DNA of 6,923 nucleotides, from contig JAILNT010000420.1 of assembly GCA_024691265.1 (NCBI GenBank), forward strand, positions 1-6,923. The letters run 5' to 3'. Both the position numbers and the translations under genes were made by a program. Below, in pieces: positions 1 to 5,364 of the stretch. Each line of letters opens with the position of its first letter. Within the stretch, counting starts at the first letter, position 1. The notes below the pieces were generated by a model, which did not search any database, had not been told where the DNA came from, and worked only from the letters and a program-made list of their open reading frames with translations. This stretch comes from Treponema sp. GTDB taxonomy: Bacteria > Spirochaetota > Spirochaetia > Treponematales > Treponemataceae.

Positions 1-1
1 T

Positions 2-166
2 GCAGATATTCTCTGTCAGGGAATCTTTGTTGCTGTTAATAATCTTCGTGTTGCAAATTATTTTAGTGGTATACTTTCTAATCTTGTAGATAAATTGCTT
101 TCTGCTTTTATAAGTTTTTTCTTTTACAAATCGTATATAAACCTTAATGTCACTAACAAGAATTAA
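2..166 (+). CDS. 3' end of a hydrophobic membrane protein gene (5' truncated)
   Basis: The frame is open from the left edge for 54 codons and stops at TAA 164-166; the start lies outside the window. The visible tail is hydrophobic, ends in a short polar tail, and contains N-L-V-D-K followed by an aromatic-rich helix and a lysine. An N-x-x-D-K motif before a final membrane helix is seen in several ECF transporter S components and related integral membrane proteins. I recall this as family resemblance only and do not treat it as an assignment. The composition (Asn, Phe, Ile, Leu, well-spaced charges) looks like real protein, and the stop is followed by non-coding AT-rich DNA. If it is an S component, it could share the ATPase and T component encoded at 1866-3970. 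Function is unassigned. Confidence 0.6.
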   Translation, partial: ADILCQGIFVAVNNLRVANYFSGILSNLVDKLLSAFISFFFYKSYINLNVTNKN

Positions 167-247
167 TAATTTTGAAATCTTAAAGTTTTCAAATAAAAAA
201 TATTATCTTCTCTAAATTTGTTTTCTTTCTTTTAACGTGATATTTGT

Positions 248-277
248 TTGACTGAAAAAGTTTATCAGTGATAAAAT
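248..277 (+). promoter_or_regulatory. Probable sigma-70 promoter of the NSS symporter
   Basis: TTGACT (248-253) is followed after 18 bases by TAAAAT (272-277), with an extended -10 TG at 269-270. Each hexamer matches consensus at five of six positions. Transcription would start near 284, leaving an untranslated leader of about 140 bases. The background is very A/T-rich, so -10-like matches arise easily; the TTGACT and TG elements raise this one above chance. Confidence 0.5.
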
Positions 278-281
278 TCAC

Positions 282-327
282 AAAAATCTTTACTAAATAT
301 TATAAATATAATTGAAGATTTTTTTTT
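282..327 (+). terminator. A/T-rich hairpin with T-run (terminator or leader structure)
   Basis: AAAAATCTT (282-290) pairs with AAGATTTTT (315-323) around a 24-base loop, and a run of nine T covers 319-327. It could end the transcript of the gene stopping at 166. It also starts almost exactly where the symporter transcript should begin, so it could be a 5' leader structure. The stem has only one G-C pair (at C288 and G317) and the long loop is unfavourable, so it may be no more than an A-tract facing a T-tract. Confidence 0.3.
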
Positions 328-404
328 AATATATTAAAGTATTACACTGATTTTAAAAAATATTACTTTTTTGAAATATTTTCGTGCTGCAAATACCAAG
401 GTCT

Positions 405-412
405 AAAGGAGG
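405..412 (+). promoter_or_regulatory. Ribosome binding site that sets a TTG start
   Basis: AAAGGAGG is a near-perfect Shine-Dalgarno sequence lying 10 bases before TTG 423-425. It falls inside the longer open frame that begins at GTG 384, so it argues for TTG 423 as the true start. The GTG at 384 has no purine-rich site before it, only T-rich sequence. Confidence 0.8.
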
Positions 413-422
413 CTTACATATT

Positions 423-1820
423 TTGGAAAAGCGTAATACTTTTAGTGGCTCATTAGGTTTTATACTTGCCGCAGCGGGTTCTGCTGTTGGTCTTGGAAAC
501 ATATGGAGATTTCCATATCTTGCTTCTAGAGATGGAGGCGGTCTTTTTGTTGTTATTTATATAATACTTGCACTTACATTTGGTTTTTCTCTTCTTACAG
601 CAGAAGTTGCTATTGGTCGTAAAACAAGGCAAGGTCCTCTTACAGCATATAACAGAATTAAGAAAGGCTGGAAATGGCTTGGTGTTTTAGGTTGTCTTGT
701 TCCATTTATCATTATGCCTTATTACTGTGTAATTGGTGGTTGGGTACTAAAATATTTTGTTGTATATATAACAGGACAAGGTGCATTAAGTACTGTTGAT
801 GGGTATTTTTCTTCGTTTATTTCAGGAAATGTTGAACCTATTGTTTATTTTTTAATTTTCCTGGTTTCTGCAGCATTTATTATCTATAAAGGCGTTAATA
901 AAGGTATTGAATCATCTTCAAAAATAATCATGCCCGTTTTGATTATTCTTGTTTTGATTATTTCAGTATTTTCTTTAACAATAAAATATACAGATGATAC
1001 AGGTGTAACAAGAACAGGTATTCAAGGACTTTATGTATATCTTATTCCTTCTCTAAAGGGAATTGGAATAAAAGAGTTTTTCTCTGTTGTCCTTGATGCT
1101 ATGGGGCAGCTTTTTTATAGCTTGAGTGTTGCCATGGGAATTATGATTGCTTATGGTTCTTATGTTAAGAGCGAAGCTAACCTTGTAAAGTCTATTAACC
1201 GTATTGAAATATTTGATACAGCAGTTGCAATTCTTGCAGGTGTTATGATTATTCCTGCAGTTTATGTATTTATGGGTGCAGAAGGAATGAAGTCTTCAGG
1301 TCCAAGCCTTATTTTTATTTCTTTGCCAAAAACATTTGCAGCAATGGGCTTTATAGGTAATATAGTTGGTGTTTTATTCTTTGCAATGGTATTCTTTGCA
1401 GCATTGAGTAGTGCTATGTCTGTTATGGAAGCTGTTGTTTCAAGTCTAATGGATCAGTTTAATATAAGTCGCTCTAAAGCCACTATTATAGAATTTATAT
1501 GTGCTTTAATTGGCGGTATTTTTGTTTGTCTCGGCTATAACAAGCTTTATTTTGAAGTAAAGCTTCCTAATGGTGCTGTAGGTCAGCTTCTTGATGTTAT
1601 GGATTATGTAAGCAATAACTTCTTGATGCCTATAGTCGCTATTGGAACTTGTTTGCTTGTTGGCTGGTTTACAAAGATTAGTTCAATTACAAATGAAATC
1701 GTTAAGAATGGCGAAATATTTAAAAGACAAGCTTTATTCAATGTTATGACACGATTTGTGGCTCCAGCTTTATTATTTATTCTTTTTTTAAAGGCAGTTG
1801 GAGTTCTTACAGTAATCTAA
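423..1820 (+). CDS. Neurotransmitter:sodium symporter (NSS/SNF) family transporter
   Basis: Sodium-coupled symporter of the inner membrane, in the family of LeuT, MhsT and Tyt1; bacterial members mostly import amino acids. With the TTG at 423 the protein has 465 residues, a usual length for bacterial NSS proteins, many of which have 11 helices. TM1 carries the family signature G-S-A-V-G-L-G-N-I-W-R-F-P at residues 19-31; G19, A21, V22 and N26 match LeuT sodium-site residues G20, A22, V23 and N27. TM6 has F-Y-S-L-S at 231-235, with S233 at the position of LeuT T254. TM8 has F-A-A-L-S-S at 325-330, with A326, S329 and S330 matching A351, T354 and S355. The sodium ligands are therefore conserved or conservatively replaced, and the gene looks intact. 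A longer frame from GTG 384 would add 13 polar residues with no RBS, so I reject that start. It has its own promoter candidate (248-277) and a terminator at 1844-1883. The substrate cannot be fixed from sequence. Confidence 0.95.
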   Translation: MEKRNTFSGSLGFILAAAGSAVGLGNIWRFPYLASRDGGGLFVVIYIILALTFGFSLLTAEVAIGRKTRQGPLTAYNRIKKGWKWLGVLGCLVPFIIMPYYCVIGGWVLKYFVVYITGQGALSTVDGYFSSFISGNVEPIVYFLIFLVSAAFIIYKGVNKGIESSSKIIMPVLIILVLIISVFSLTIKYTDDTGVTRTGIQGLYVYLIPSLKGIGIKEFFSVVLDAMGQLFYSLSVAMGIMIAYGSYVKSEANLVKSINRIEIFDTAVAILAGVMIIPAVYVFMGAEGMKSSGPSLIFISLPKTFAAMGFIGNIVGVLFFAMVFFAALSSAMSVMEAVVSSLMDQFNISRSKATIIEFICALIGGIFVCLGYNKLYFEVKLPNGAVGQLLDVMDYVSNNFLMPIVAIGTCLLVGWFTKISSITNEIVKNGEIFKRQALFNVMTRFVAPALLFILFLKAVGVLTVI

Positions 1821-1843
1821 TTTATAAATTCTTGTAAAAACTT

Positions 1844-1883
1844 ATTCCCTTATCGCTAAGTCTAGTTAGATAAGGGAATTTTT
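1844..1883 (+). terminator. Intrinsic terminator of the NSS gene, probably bidirectional
   Basis: ATTCCCTTATC (1844-1854) pairs perfectly over 11 bases with GATAAGGGAAT (1869-1879), with a 14-base loop and then TTTT directly after the stem, making six T with little interruption. On the other strand the same hairpin is followed, four bases later, by TTTTT, so it may also end the minus-strand ECF operon. The stop codon of the minus-strand ATPase gene (1866-1868) lies in the loop, and the right arm encodes that protein's last residues. Confidence 0.85.
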
Positions 1884-3296
1884 ATTTCTAAGGAAAAAAG
1901 ATTCTACAAGTTCTTTTCCTCCGCATTCCTTTATTTTACCATTTTCTATTAAAAAACTTTTGTCACATAAAGCTGATGCACATCTAAAATCATGGGTTAT
2001 GCTTATAATCGTGCATTTTGTTTTTCTGTGTACTTCATTTATAACGTTTATAAGTGATTTTAATCCTTCATAATCCTGTCCGACTGTAGGTTCATCTAAA
2101 AGCAATAATTCTGGCTTTTGTGCAAGAATGGCAGCTATTGAAACCCTTCGCTTTTGCCCTTCTGAAAGAGATTGTGGATGTCTTTTGAAAAGTTCTTTTA
2201 AGCCTAATTTTTCTGCGATATCTAAAGCATATTCTGTATCATCACTGTTAAAAAGTATTTCTTCTTTCACAGATGGCATAAATAGTTGATAGTTTGGATT
2301 TTGATATACAACACCTACTTTTTTATACCATTTTTTATAAGCTTTTTTCCCGAGCTTTGTATCTATGTATTGCTCTATGCTTCCAGAATCAGCTTTTAAA
2401 AGCCTTGCGATTATGTTTAACAGTGTAGTTTTTCCACAGCCGTTTTCACCTAATAACAATATTCTGTCAGCTCTATTTATTGAACAAGAAAGACCTTTTA
2501 ATATTTCTCTTTTGCCAAATGCTTTTTTTATGTCTTTTATTTTAATTACTATTTTGCTTTCACTGATACAATCTTCATTACTGTCTTTTATTAAGCTTGT
2601 CTGTTTAGCTAAAAAAGATTTTTTGTCATTTATGAGTTCTGTTCTTCCGTTTTTTAATTGCCATACAATATCTACAAATGGAAGAACTATATCAAGACGA
2701 TGTTCTACTAGTAATATTGCTTTCCCCTCTTTGCTTAGTTTTTTCATTATAGATAAAAGTTCTTTCGCTCCATTCTGGTCAAGATTTGCAAGTGGTTCAT
2801 CAAATATTATGATAGGACTATCCATTGCAAGTACAGAGGCTGTTATGAGTCTTTGTTTTTGACCGCCGGAAAGAGTTCTTGTTTGCCATTCTTTTTCAAG
2901 CTTTAATAAAGAGCAGTATTTTTCTATTTTAGCTTCTATTTCTTTTTCTGGTATTGCAAAGTTTTCACAGGTAAAAGCTATTTCATCTTCTACTATTTGA
3001 TTTACAATCTGGCTTTCTGCATTTTGTAGTACACAAGCTGTTTTTCTTGCAATTTCGCTCATTGTAAGTCCTTCTGTAGATTGCCCGTTTATAAGAACTT
3101 GACCTTTGAATATACCGCTTGTAATTCTTGGTATCACACCATTTATTAAAGATAGTAATGTTGATTTTCCACTTCCTGAAAATCCTGAAAGTAAGGTTAG
3201 TTTTCCATAATCTGCATTAAAGGTCAGGTTTTTAAGTACGGCTTTTTCCTGCCCATTGTAGGTAAATGATTCACAATTTATTTGAATTGCATGCAT
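1866..3296 (-). CDS. ECF-type transporter tandem ATPase (two fused ABC domains)
   Basis: ATP-hydrolysing subunit of an energy-coupling-factor importer, cytoplasmic face. The 476 residues hold two complete ABC domains, equivalent to EcfA and EcfA' fused as in YkoD-type proteins. Domain 1: Walker A G-F-S-G-S-G-K-S-T (38-46), Q-loop Q91 in a Q-N-A-E-S-Q stretch, signature L-S-G-G-Q (142-146), Walker B ending D166-E167, H-loop H198. Domain 2: Walker A G-E-N-G-C-G-K-T-T (282-290), Q-loop Q331 in Q-N-P-N-Y-Q, signature L-S-E-G-Q (376-380), Walker B ending D400-E401, H-loop H434. The Q-N-P-x-x-Q stretch is typical of ECF and cobalt-type ATPases. All catalytic residues are present; the second signature has Glu for the first Gly, which recurs in this family. 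A linker of about 45 residues joins the domains. The start ATG lies inside the T gene (19-base overlap) with only a weak GGA upstream, so translation is probably coupled. It is the last gene of the operon. Confidence 0.95.
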   Translation of the reverse strand: MHAIQINCESFTYNGQEKAVLKNLTFNADYGKLTLLSGFSGSGKSTLLSLINGVIPRITSGIFKGQVLINGQSTEGLTMSEIARKTACVLQNAESQIVNQIVEDEIAFTCENFAIPEKEIEAKIEKYCSLLKLEKEWQTRTLSGGQKQRLITASVLAMDSPIIIFDEPLANLDQNGAKELLSIMKKLSKEGKAILLVEHRLDIVLPFVDIVWQLKNGRTELINDKKSFLAKQTSLIKDSNEDCISESKIVIKIKDIKKAFGKREILKGLSCSINRADRILLLGENGCGKTTLLNIIARLLKADSGSIEQYIDTKLGKKAYKKWYKKVGVVYQNPNYQLFMPSVKEEILFNSDDTEYALDIAEKLGLKELFKRHPQSLSEGQKRRVSIAAILAQKPELLLLDEPTVGQDYEGLKSLINVINEVHRKTKCTIISITHDFRCASALCDKSFLIENGKIKECGGKELVESFFLRNKNSLI

Positions 3297-3970
3297 AAAG
3301 ATATTCCAAATATTGCAAGATATAAGATGATGAATATAAAATCTCTGACTGTAAATTCATCTGCGTTATAAACAGTAAAATTATTTTTATCACTAACAAA
3401 GCCTCTTGTTTCTACAGAAAGAGCTAGGGTATCGGATATATTTACAAGGCGTACTATAAGAGGAATTAAAAAAGCTCTATAGAATATTGCTGGATTAAGG
3501 GGACTTGTTACTCCCCTTGTTTTCATGGCATTTTTTATTGTTTTTATTTCAGAAGCAAGCAAGGGAATAAATGTTAAAGTAATTAACATTCCTAGTGAAA
3601 TTAAGCGGGGACATTTTAATTGTGTTAAATTTCTCACAAGCTTAACTGGAGCTAATGTTATCCCAGGTATTGCTGCTATGAATACTCCTGCAAGGCGTAC
3701 TATCATTTGTGCTGCAAATAAAGTGTTTTTACCACTTGAAAAAAAGAATATTACATAGAATATACTTAGATAAACTACAAGAAATGCAATTAGTTTTATA
3801 CAAATTCTTATGTAGCCAAACAAGCAAAATAGAATATATACGGCTACAAGAAAAAATATCCCGCTAAATCCCATGTGTGCTGTAATTAGACTTATTATAA
3901 AAGTTACTAACACTATTATAATTGATAAAAGGGGGTATAAAGTATTGCTTTCTTGTAGCTGTCTTTTCAT
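3278..3970 (-). CDS. ECF transporter T component (EcfT/CbiQ-like transmembrane coupling protein)
   Basis: Integral membrane subunit that links the ATPase to the substrate-binding S component. The 230 residues match the usual length of the family (about 220-270). Hydrophobic segments lie at about 11-30, 34-52, 55-78, 88-105, 124-140 and 211-228. A cytoplasmic coupling region (about 141-208) carries the two short motifs that contact the ATPase domains in this family: A-M-K-T-R-G (148-153) and S-V-E-T-R-G-F (185-191). The family norm is A-R-G or A-R-S; here both have Thr in place of Ala, while Arg and Gly are kept. Its start overlaps the S-component stop as ATGA (3970-3967), and GGAG (complement of 3981-3984) sits 10 bases upstream. 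Its stop lies 19 bases inside the ATPase gene. CbiQ of a cobalt system is less likely because no CbiM or CbiN is adjacent. Confidence 0.9.
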   Translation of the reverse strand: MKRQLQESNTLYPLLSIIIVLVTFIISLITAHMGFSGIFFLVAVYILFCLFGYIRICIKLIAFLVVYLSIFYVIFFFSSGKNTLFAAQMIVRLAGVFIAAIPGITLAPVKLVRNLTQLKCPRLISLGMLITLTFIPLLASEIKTIKNAMKTRGVTSPLNPAIFYRAFLIPLIVRLVNISDTLALSVETRGFVSDKNNFTVYNADEFTVRDFIFIILYLAIFGISLCMQFK

Positions 3971-4524
3971 TTTTTTATAACTCCAGCCTTTTTTAGTTCA
4001 CGTGAAAGTTTTATTCCAAGAAAAGCTCCAGCCATACTTACAAGTATTACTCCGGCTATTACTGCAAGAGATACATATTTAAAGCCTGAGGCAAAGAAAA
4101 GATTCCATGCTTCATTTGAAAAAAGTTTGTAGTATATTGCATTGAATGGTAGTGTTAATGGGGTAATGATAGAGGCTGCTATAAATACAGCTTTTTCATT
4201 TTCATAACCCTTGAAGAATATAAATATCAGAATTTCAATTATAAAACCTGTAAGAATGCTTGAGAAAAACATTACAGGAGCCATAAAAAGTTCAAGTAAA
4301 CTTGATAATAGCATTATAAATAGGACTGTTCCAACTTTTCTTACTTTCATTATTGCTATAGCTGGAAAAAAAGAATATTGAAAAGCTGTTACAAGTTGTG
4401 CAAGACCAAATATGTAAATATGAGCTACTATAGGCATTACGGCAGCAGAACATATTGTAACTGCTGAAATAATCGCAAGAAATACTACATCTTTTACAGT
4501 AAAAACTTCTAAATATGGTTTCAT
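3967..4524 (-). CDS. ECF transporter S component (substrate-binding membrane protein), substrate unknown
   Basis: First gene of the ECF operon; it should bind the transported vitamin, metal or other micronutrient in the membrane. The 185 residues fit S components (about 170-210) and form about six hydrophobic segments (12-33, 36-58, 64-82, 85-105, 111-131, 150-171). The N-terminus F-T-V-K-D-V-V-F-L-A (8-17) before the first helix, and the C-terminus with a Gly-rich helix followed by K-L-S-R-E-L-K-K-A-G-V (172-182), are typical of S proteins. S sequences diverge strongly, so the call rests on size, topology and position directly before T and A genes. The Trep_Strep and YkoE-type (thiamine precursor) groups have a similar architecture, but I see no residue that fixes the substrate. 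ATG 4524 has AAAGGA six bases upstream. Confidence 0.85.
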   Translation of the reverse strand: MKPYLEVFTVKDVVFLAIISAVTICSAAVMPIVAHIYIFGLAQLVTAFQYSFFPAIAIMKVRKVGTVLFIMLLSSLLELFMAPVMFFSSILTGFIIEILIFIFFKGYENEKAVFIAASIITPLTLPFNAIYYKLFSNEAWNLFFASGFKYVSLAVIAGVILVSMAGAFLGIKLSRELKKAGVIKK

Positions 4525-4530
4525 TATTAT

Positions 4531-4540
4531 TCCTTTTTTT
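4531..4540 (-). promoter_or_regulatory. Ribosome binding site of the S-component gene
   Basis: On the minus strand A-rich sequence runs into AAAGGA, ending six bases before ATG 4524. It supports that start over any internal one. Confidence 0.65.
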
Positions 4541-4564
4541 GTTTTAGTTAGCTTTAAGCAACCG

Positions 4565-4593
4565 AATATAACATGTATGATTTTTTTTAGCTA
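4565..4593 (-). promoter_or_regulatory. Probable extended -10 promoter of the ECF S-T-A operon
   Basis: Read on the minus strand, TG-T-TATATT (4573-4565) is an extended -10 matching TATAAT at five of six positions. The hexamer 17 bases upstream, TAGCTA (4593-4588), is a poor -35, as is common with extended -10 promoters. Transcription would begin near 4558, leaving a leader of about 34 bases before ATG 4524, too short for a riboswitch. The match is moderate in A/T-rich DNA. Confidence 0.4.
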
Positions 4594-4656
4594 GAGAGCT
4601 TGATGGTGTTTTTTTCGCAATAAGGCTTTACATAAAAGGACAGAAAATGTATAGTT

Positions 4657-4686
4657 TTGACATTTATTTCTAGGATTGCACATCTT
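4657..4686 (+). promoter_or_regulatory. Possible promoter of the DUF2798-like gene
   Basis: A perfect -35 TTGACA (4657-4662) is followed after 18 bases by CATCTT (4681-4686), a weak -10 with three matches. It is the best plus-strand candidate before the gene at 4782 and would give a leader of about 90 bases containing the hairpin at 4691-4716. Confidence 0.35.
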
Positions 4687-4690
4687 ATTT

Positions 4691-4716
4691 AAAGACCTTT
4701 TCTGTTGTCTTTTTTT
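4691..4716 (+). terminator. Small hairpin with T-run in the leader of the DUF2798-like gene
   Basis: AAAGAC (4691-4696) pairs with GTCTTT (4707-4712) around a 10-base loop, followed by T to 4716 (seven T from 4710). It has the form of a weak intrinsic terminator, placed between the candidate promoter and the start codon at 4782, so it could act as an attenuator. A six-pair stem with two G-C pairs is marginal, and no coding gene ends upstream on this strand that would need it. Confidence 0.35.
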
Positions 4717-4781
4717 ATGCTCATACGTTGGTTATGACGTAGTTCAACAATCTTTTCTTTTTATTTATTTGGAGCATTTTT

Positions 4782-5249
4782 ATGCCAAAGTCTCTTTTTC
4801 AGGAAATCATATTTTGTATAATGATGGTTTTCTTCATGGTTTATTCTATGATTTGTTACAACATTTCTCTTTCAATTGGAGGCTTTAGTAACAAGGTTTT
4901 CTTAATGGCTTTTCATGAGCTTATAATAATGGGACCAATTGCTTTTGTCCTTGATATGCTTATTGCAGGTCCTTTAGCTAAAAAGGTAACTTTTTCTGTT
5001 TTTGACCCTAAAAAAGATAATCCTATTTGGCTTGTTCTTTCTATTTCTGCTTGCTCAATTTGGATTATGTGTCCATTAATGAGTTTTGCCGCTACAATTC
5101 TTTTTAAGGGTGGACTTATGCAGAAAGAAGTTATTTCTATCTGGATTAAGACAACAATTTTTAATTATCCTATGGCAGCTTTAGCTCAATTTGCATGGGC
5201 AGGTCCTATTGTAAGAAAATTATTCGGACTTATTTTTAGAAATAAATAA
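4782..5249 (+). CDS. DUF2798-like membrane protein with two internal repeats, function unknown
   Basis: A 155-residue integral membrane protein with about four helices (7-30, 41-62, 82-108, 118-140). It is built from two similar halves about 78 residues apart. Each half ends in a helix with P-x-A, six residues, then A-G-P and a basic pair: P52 to I-A-G-P-L-A-K-K-V (61-69), and P130 to W-A-G-P-I-V-R-K-L (139-147). This two-helix unit with a conserved A-x-P before a basic end resembles the DUF2798 family, whose members often have one or two copies; I recall the family but cannot verify a match. No enzymatic motif is visible. The ATG at 4782 has GGAG (4771-4774) seven bases upstream, and the start near residue M1-P2-K3 suits an inside-facing N-terminus. 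A different frame starting at 4676 overlaps it and is not credible. It lies upstream of the 49-residue membrane protein gene, separated by a hairpin. Confidence 0.85.
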   Translation: MPKSLFQEIIFCIMMVFFMVYSMICYNISLSIGGFSNKVFLMAFHELIIMGPIAFVLDMLIAGPLAKKVTFSVFDPKKDNPIWLVLSISACSIWIMCPLMSFAATILFKGGLMQKEVISIWIKTTIFNYPMAALAQFAWAGPIVRKLFGLIFRNK

Positions 5250-5256
5250 TTTTTAT

Positions 5257-5303
5257 GTGGTTGTCATTCATATTGTAAATATTACAATTTGTTTGACAAT
5301 CAC
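5257..5303 (+). repeat. Nested inverted repeat centred on 5280 (terminator hairpin or operator)
   Basis: Two inverted repeats share one centre. Outer arms GTGGTTGTCA (5257-5266) and TGACAATCAC (5294-5303) pair over 10 positions with one G-T wobble. Inner arms ATTGTAA (5272-5278) and TTACAAT (5282-5288) pair perfectly around a 3-base loop. Of the five positions between the arms, two also pair (C269-type pair 5269/5291 and 5270/5290). The RNA could form a long hairpin eight bases after the stop of the DUF2798-like gene. The following TATTATTTCTGTTTG is T-rich but has no clean U-run, so a terminator is plausible and unproven. As DNA it could be an operator, since possible promoter elements of the next gene overlap or follow it. 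Confidence 0.75.
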
Positions 5304-5315
5304 TATTATTTCTGT

Positions 5316-5344
5316 TTGTGTAGTTTTTCTTTCAATGATATATT
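5316..5344 (+). promoter_or_regulatory. Possible promoter of the small membrane protein gene
   Basis: TTGTGT (5316-5321) is followed after 17 bases by TATATT (5339-5344) with an extended -10 TG at 5336-5337. The leader would be only about 14 bases. An alternative is ATTACA (5281-5286), 17 bases, TATTAT (5304-5309), which would place the nested palindrome over the -35. Both are weak matches in A/T-rich DNA. Confidence 0.3.
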
Positions 5345-5364
5345 TCTTTTGAAGGAATTATTAA

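Larger units (their letters stand above)
167..422. other. AT-rich intergenic region upstream of the NSS symporter
   Basis: These 256 bases contain no credible gene. They hold a small inverted repeat just after the upstream stop (TTTGAAA 171-177 and TTTCAAA 187-193, no T-run), a promoter candidate (248-277), an A/T-rich inverted repeat ending in nine T (282-327), and the ribosome binding site of the symporter (405-412). The rest is very A/T-rich and shows nothing else I can support. Confidence 0.7.
4525..4781. other. Divergent intergenic region between the ECF operon and the DUF2798-like gene
   Basis: These 257 bases separate two divergent genes. They hold a minus-strand extended -10 (4565-4573), a plus-strand TTGACA (4657-4662), a hairpin with T-run (4691-4716), and short repeats built on AGCT (4589-4592, 4597-4600) near the minus promoter. 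On the minus strand I see no thi-box or cobalamin-box consensus and no recognisable riboswitch. Confidence 0.6.

Noticed and set aside
171..193. Inverted repeat TTTGAAA/TTTCAAA as terminator of the upstream gene
   Set aside because: The stem is mostly A-T and no T-run follows on either strand.
2365..2862. Plus-strand open frame of 165 codons
   Set aside because: It lies wholly inside the minus-strand tandem ATPase, whose two full motif sets prove the coding strand; the plus-strand product has no recognisable domain and no RBS of note.
3525..3758. Plus-strand open frame of 77 codons
   Set aside because: It is antisense to the T component, which has family length, correct overlaps and coupling motifs.
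4525..4781. Riboswitch upstream of the ECF operon
   Set aside because: Many ECF operons have a TPP, cobalamin or other riboswitch, so I looked on the minus strand. I found no recognisable conserved boxes, and the likely promoter leaves only about 34 bases of leader.
4676..4888. Plus-strand frame of 70 codons starting at TTG
   Set aside because: More than half overlaps the DUF2798-like gene in another frame, it has no Shine-Dalgarno sequence, and it runs through the hairpin and T-run at 4691-4716.
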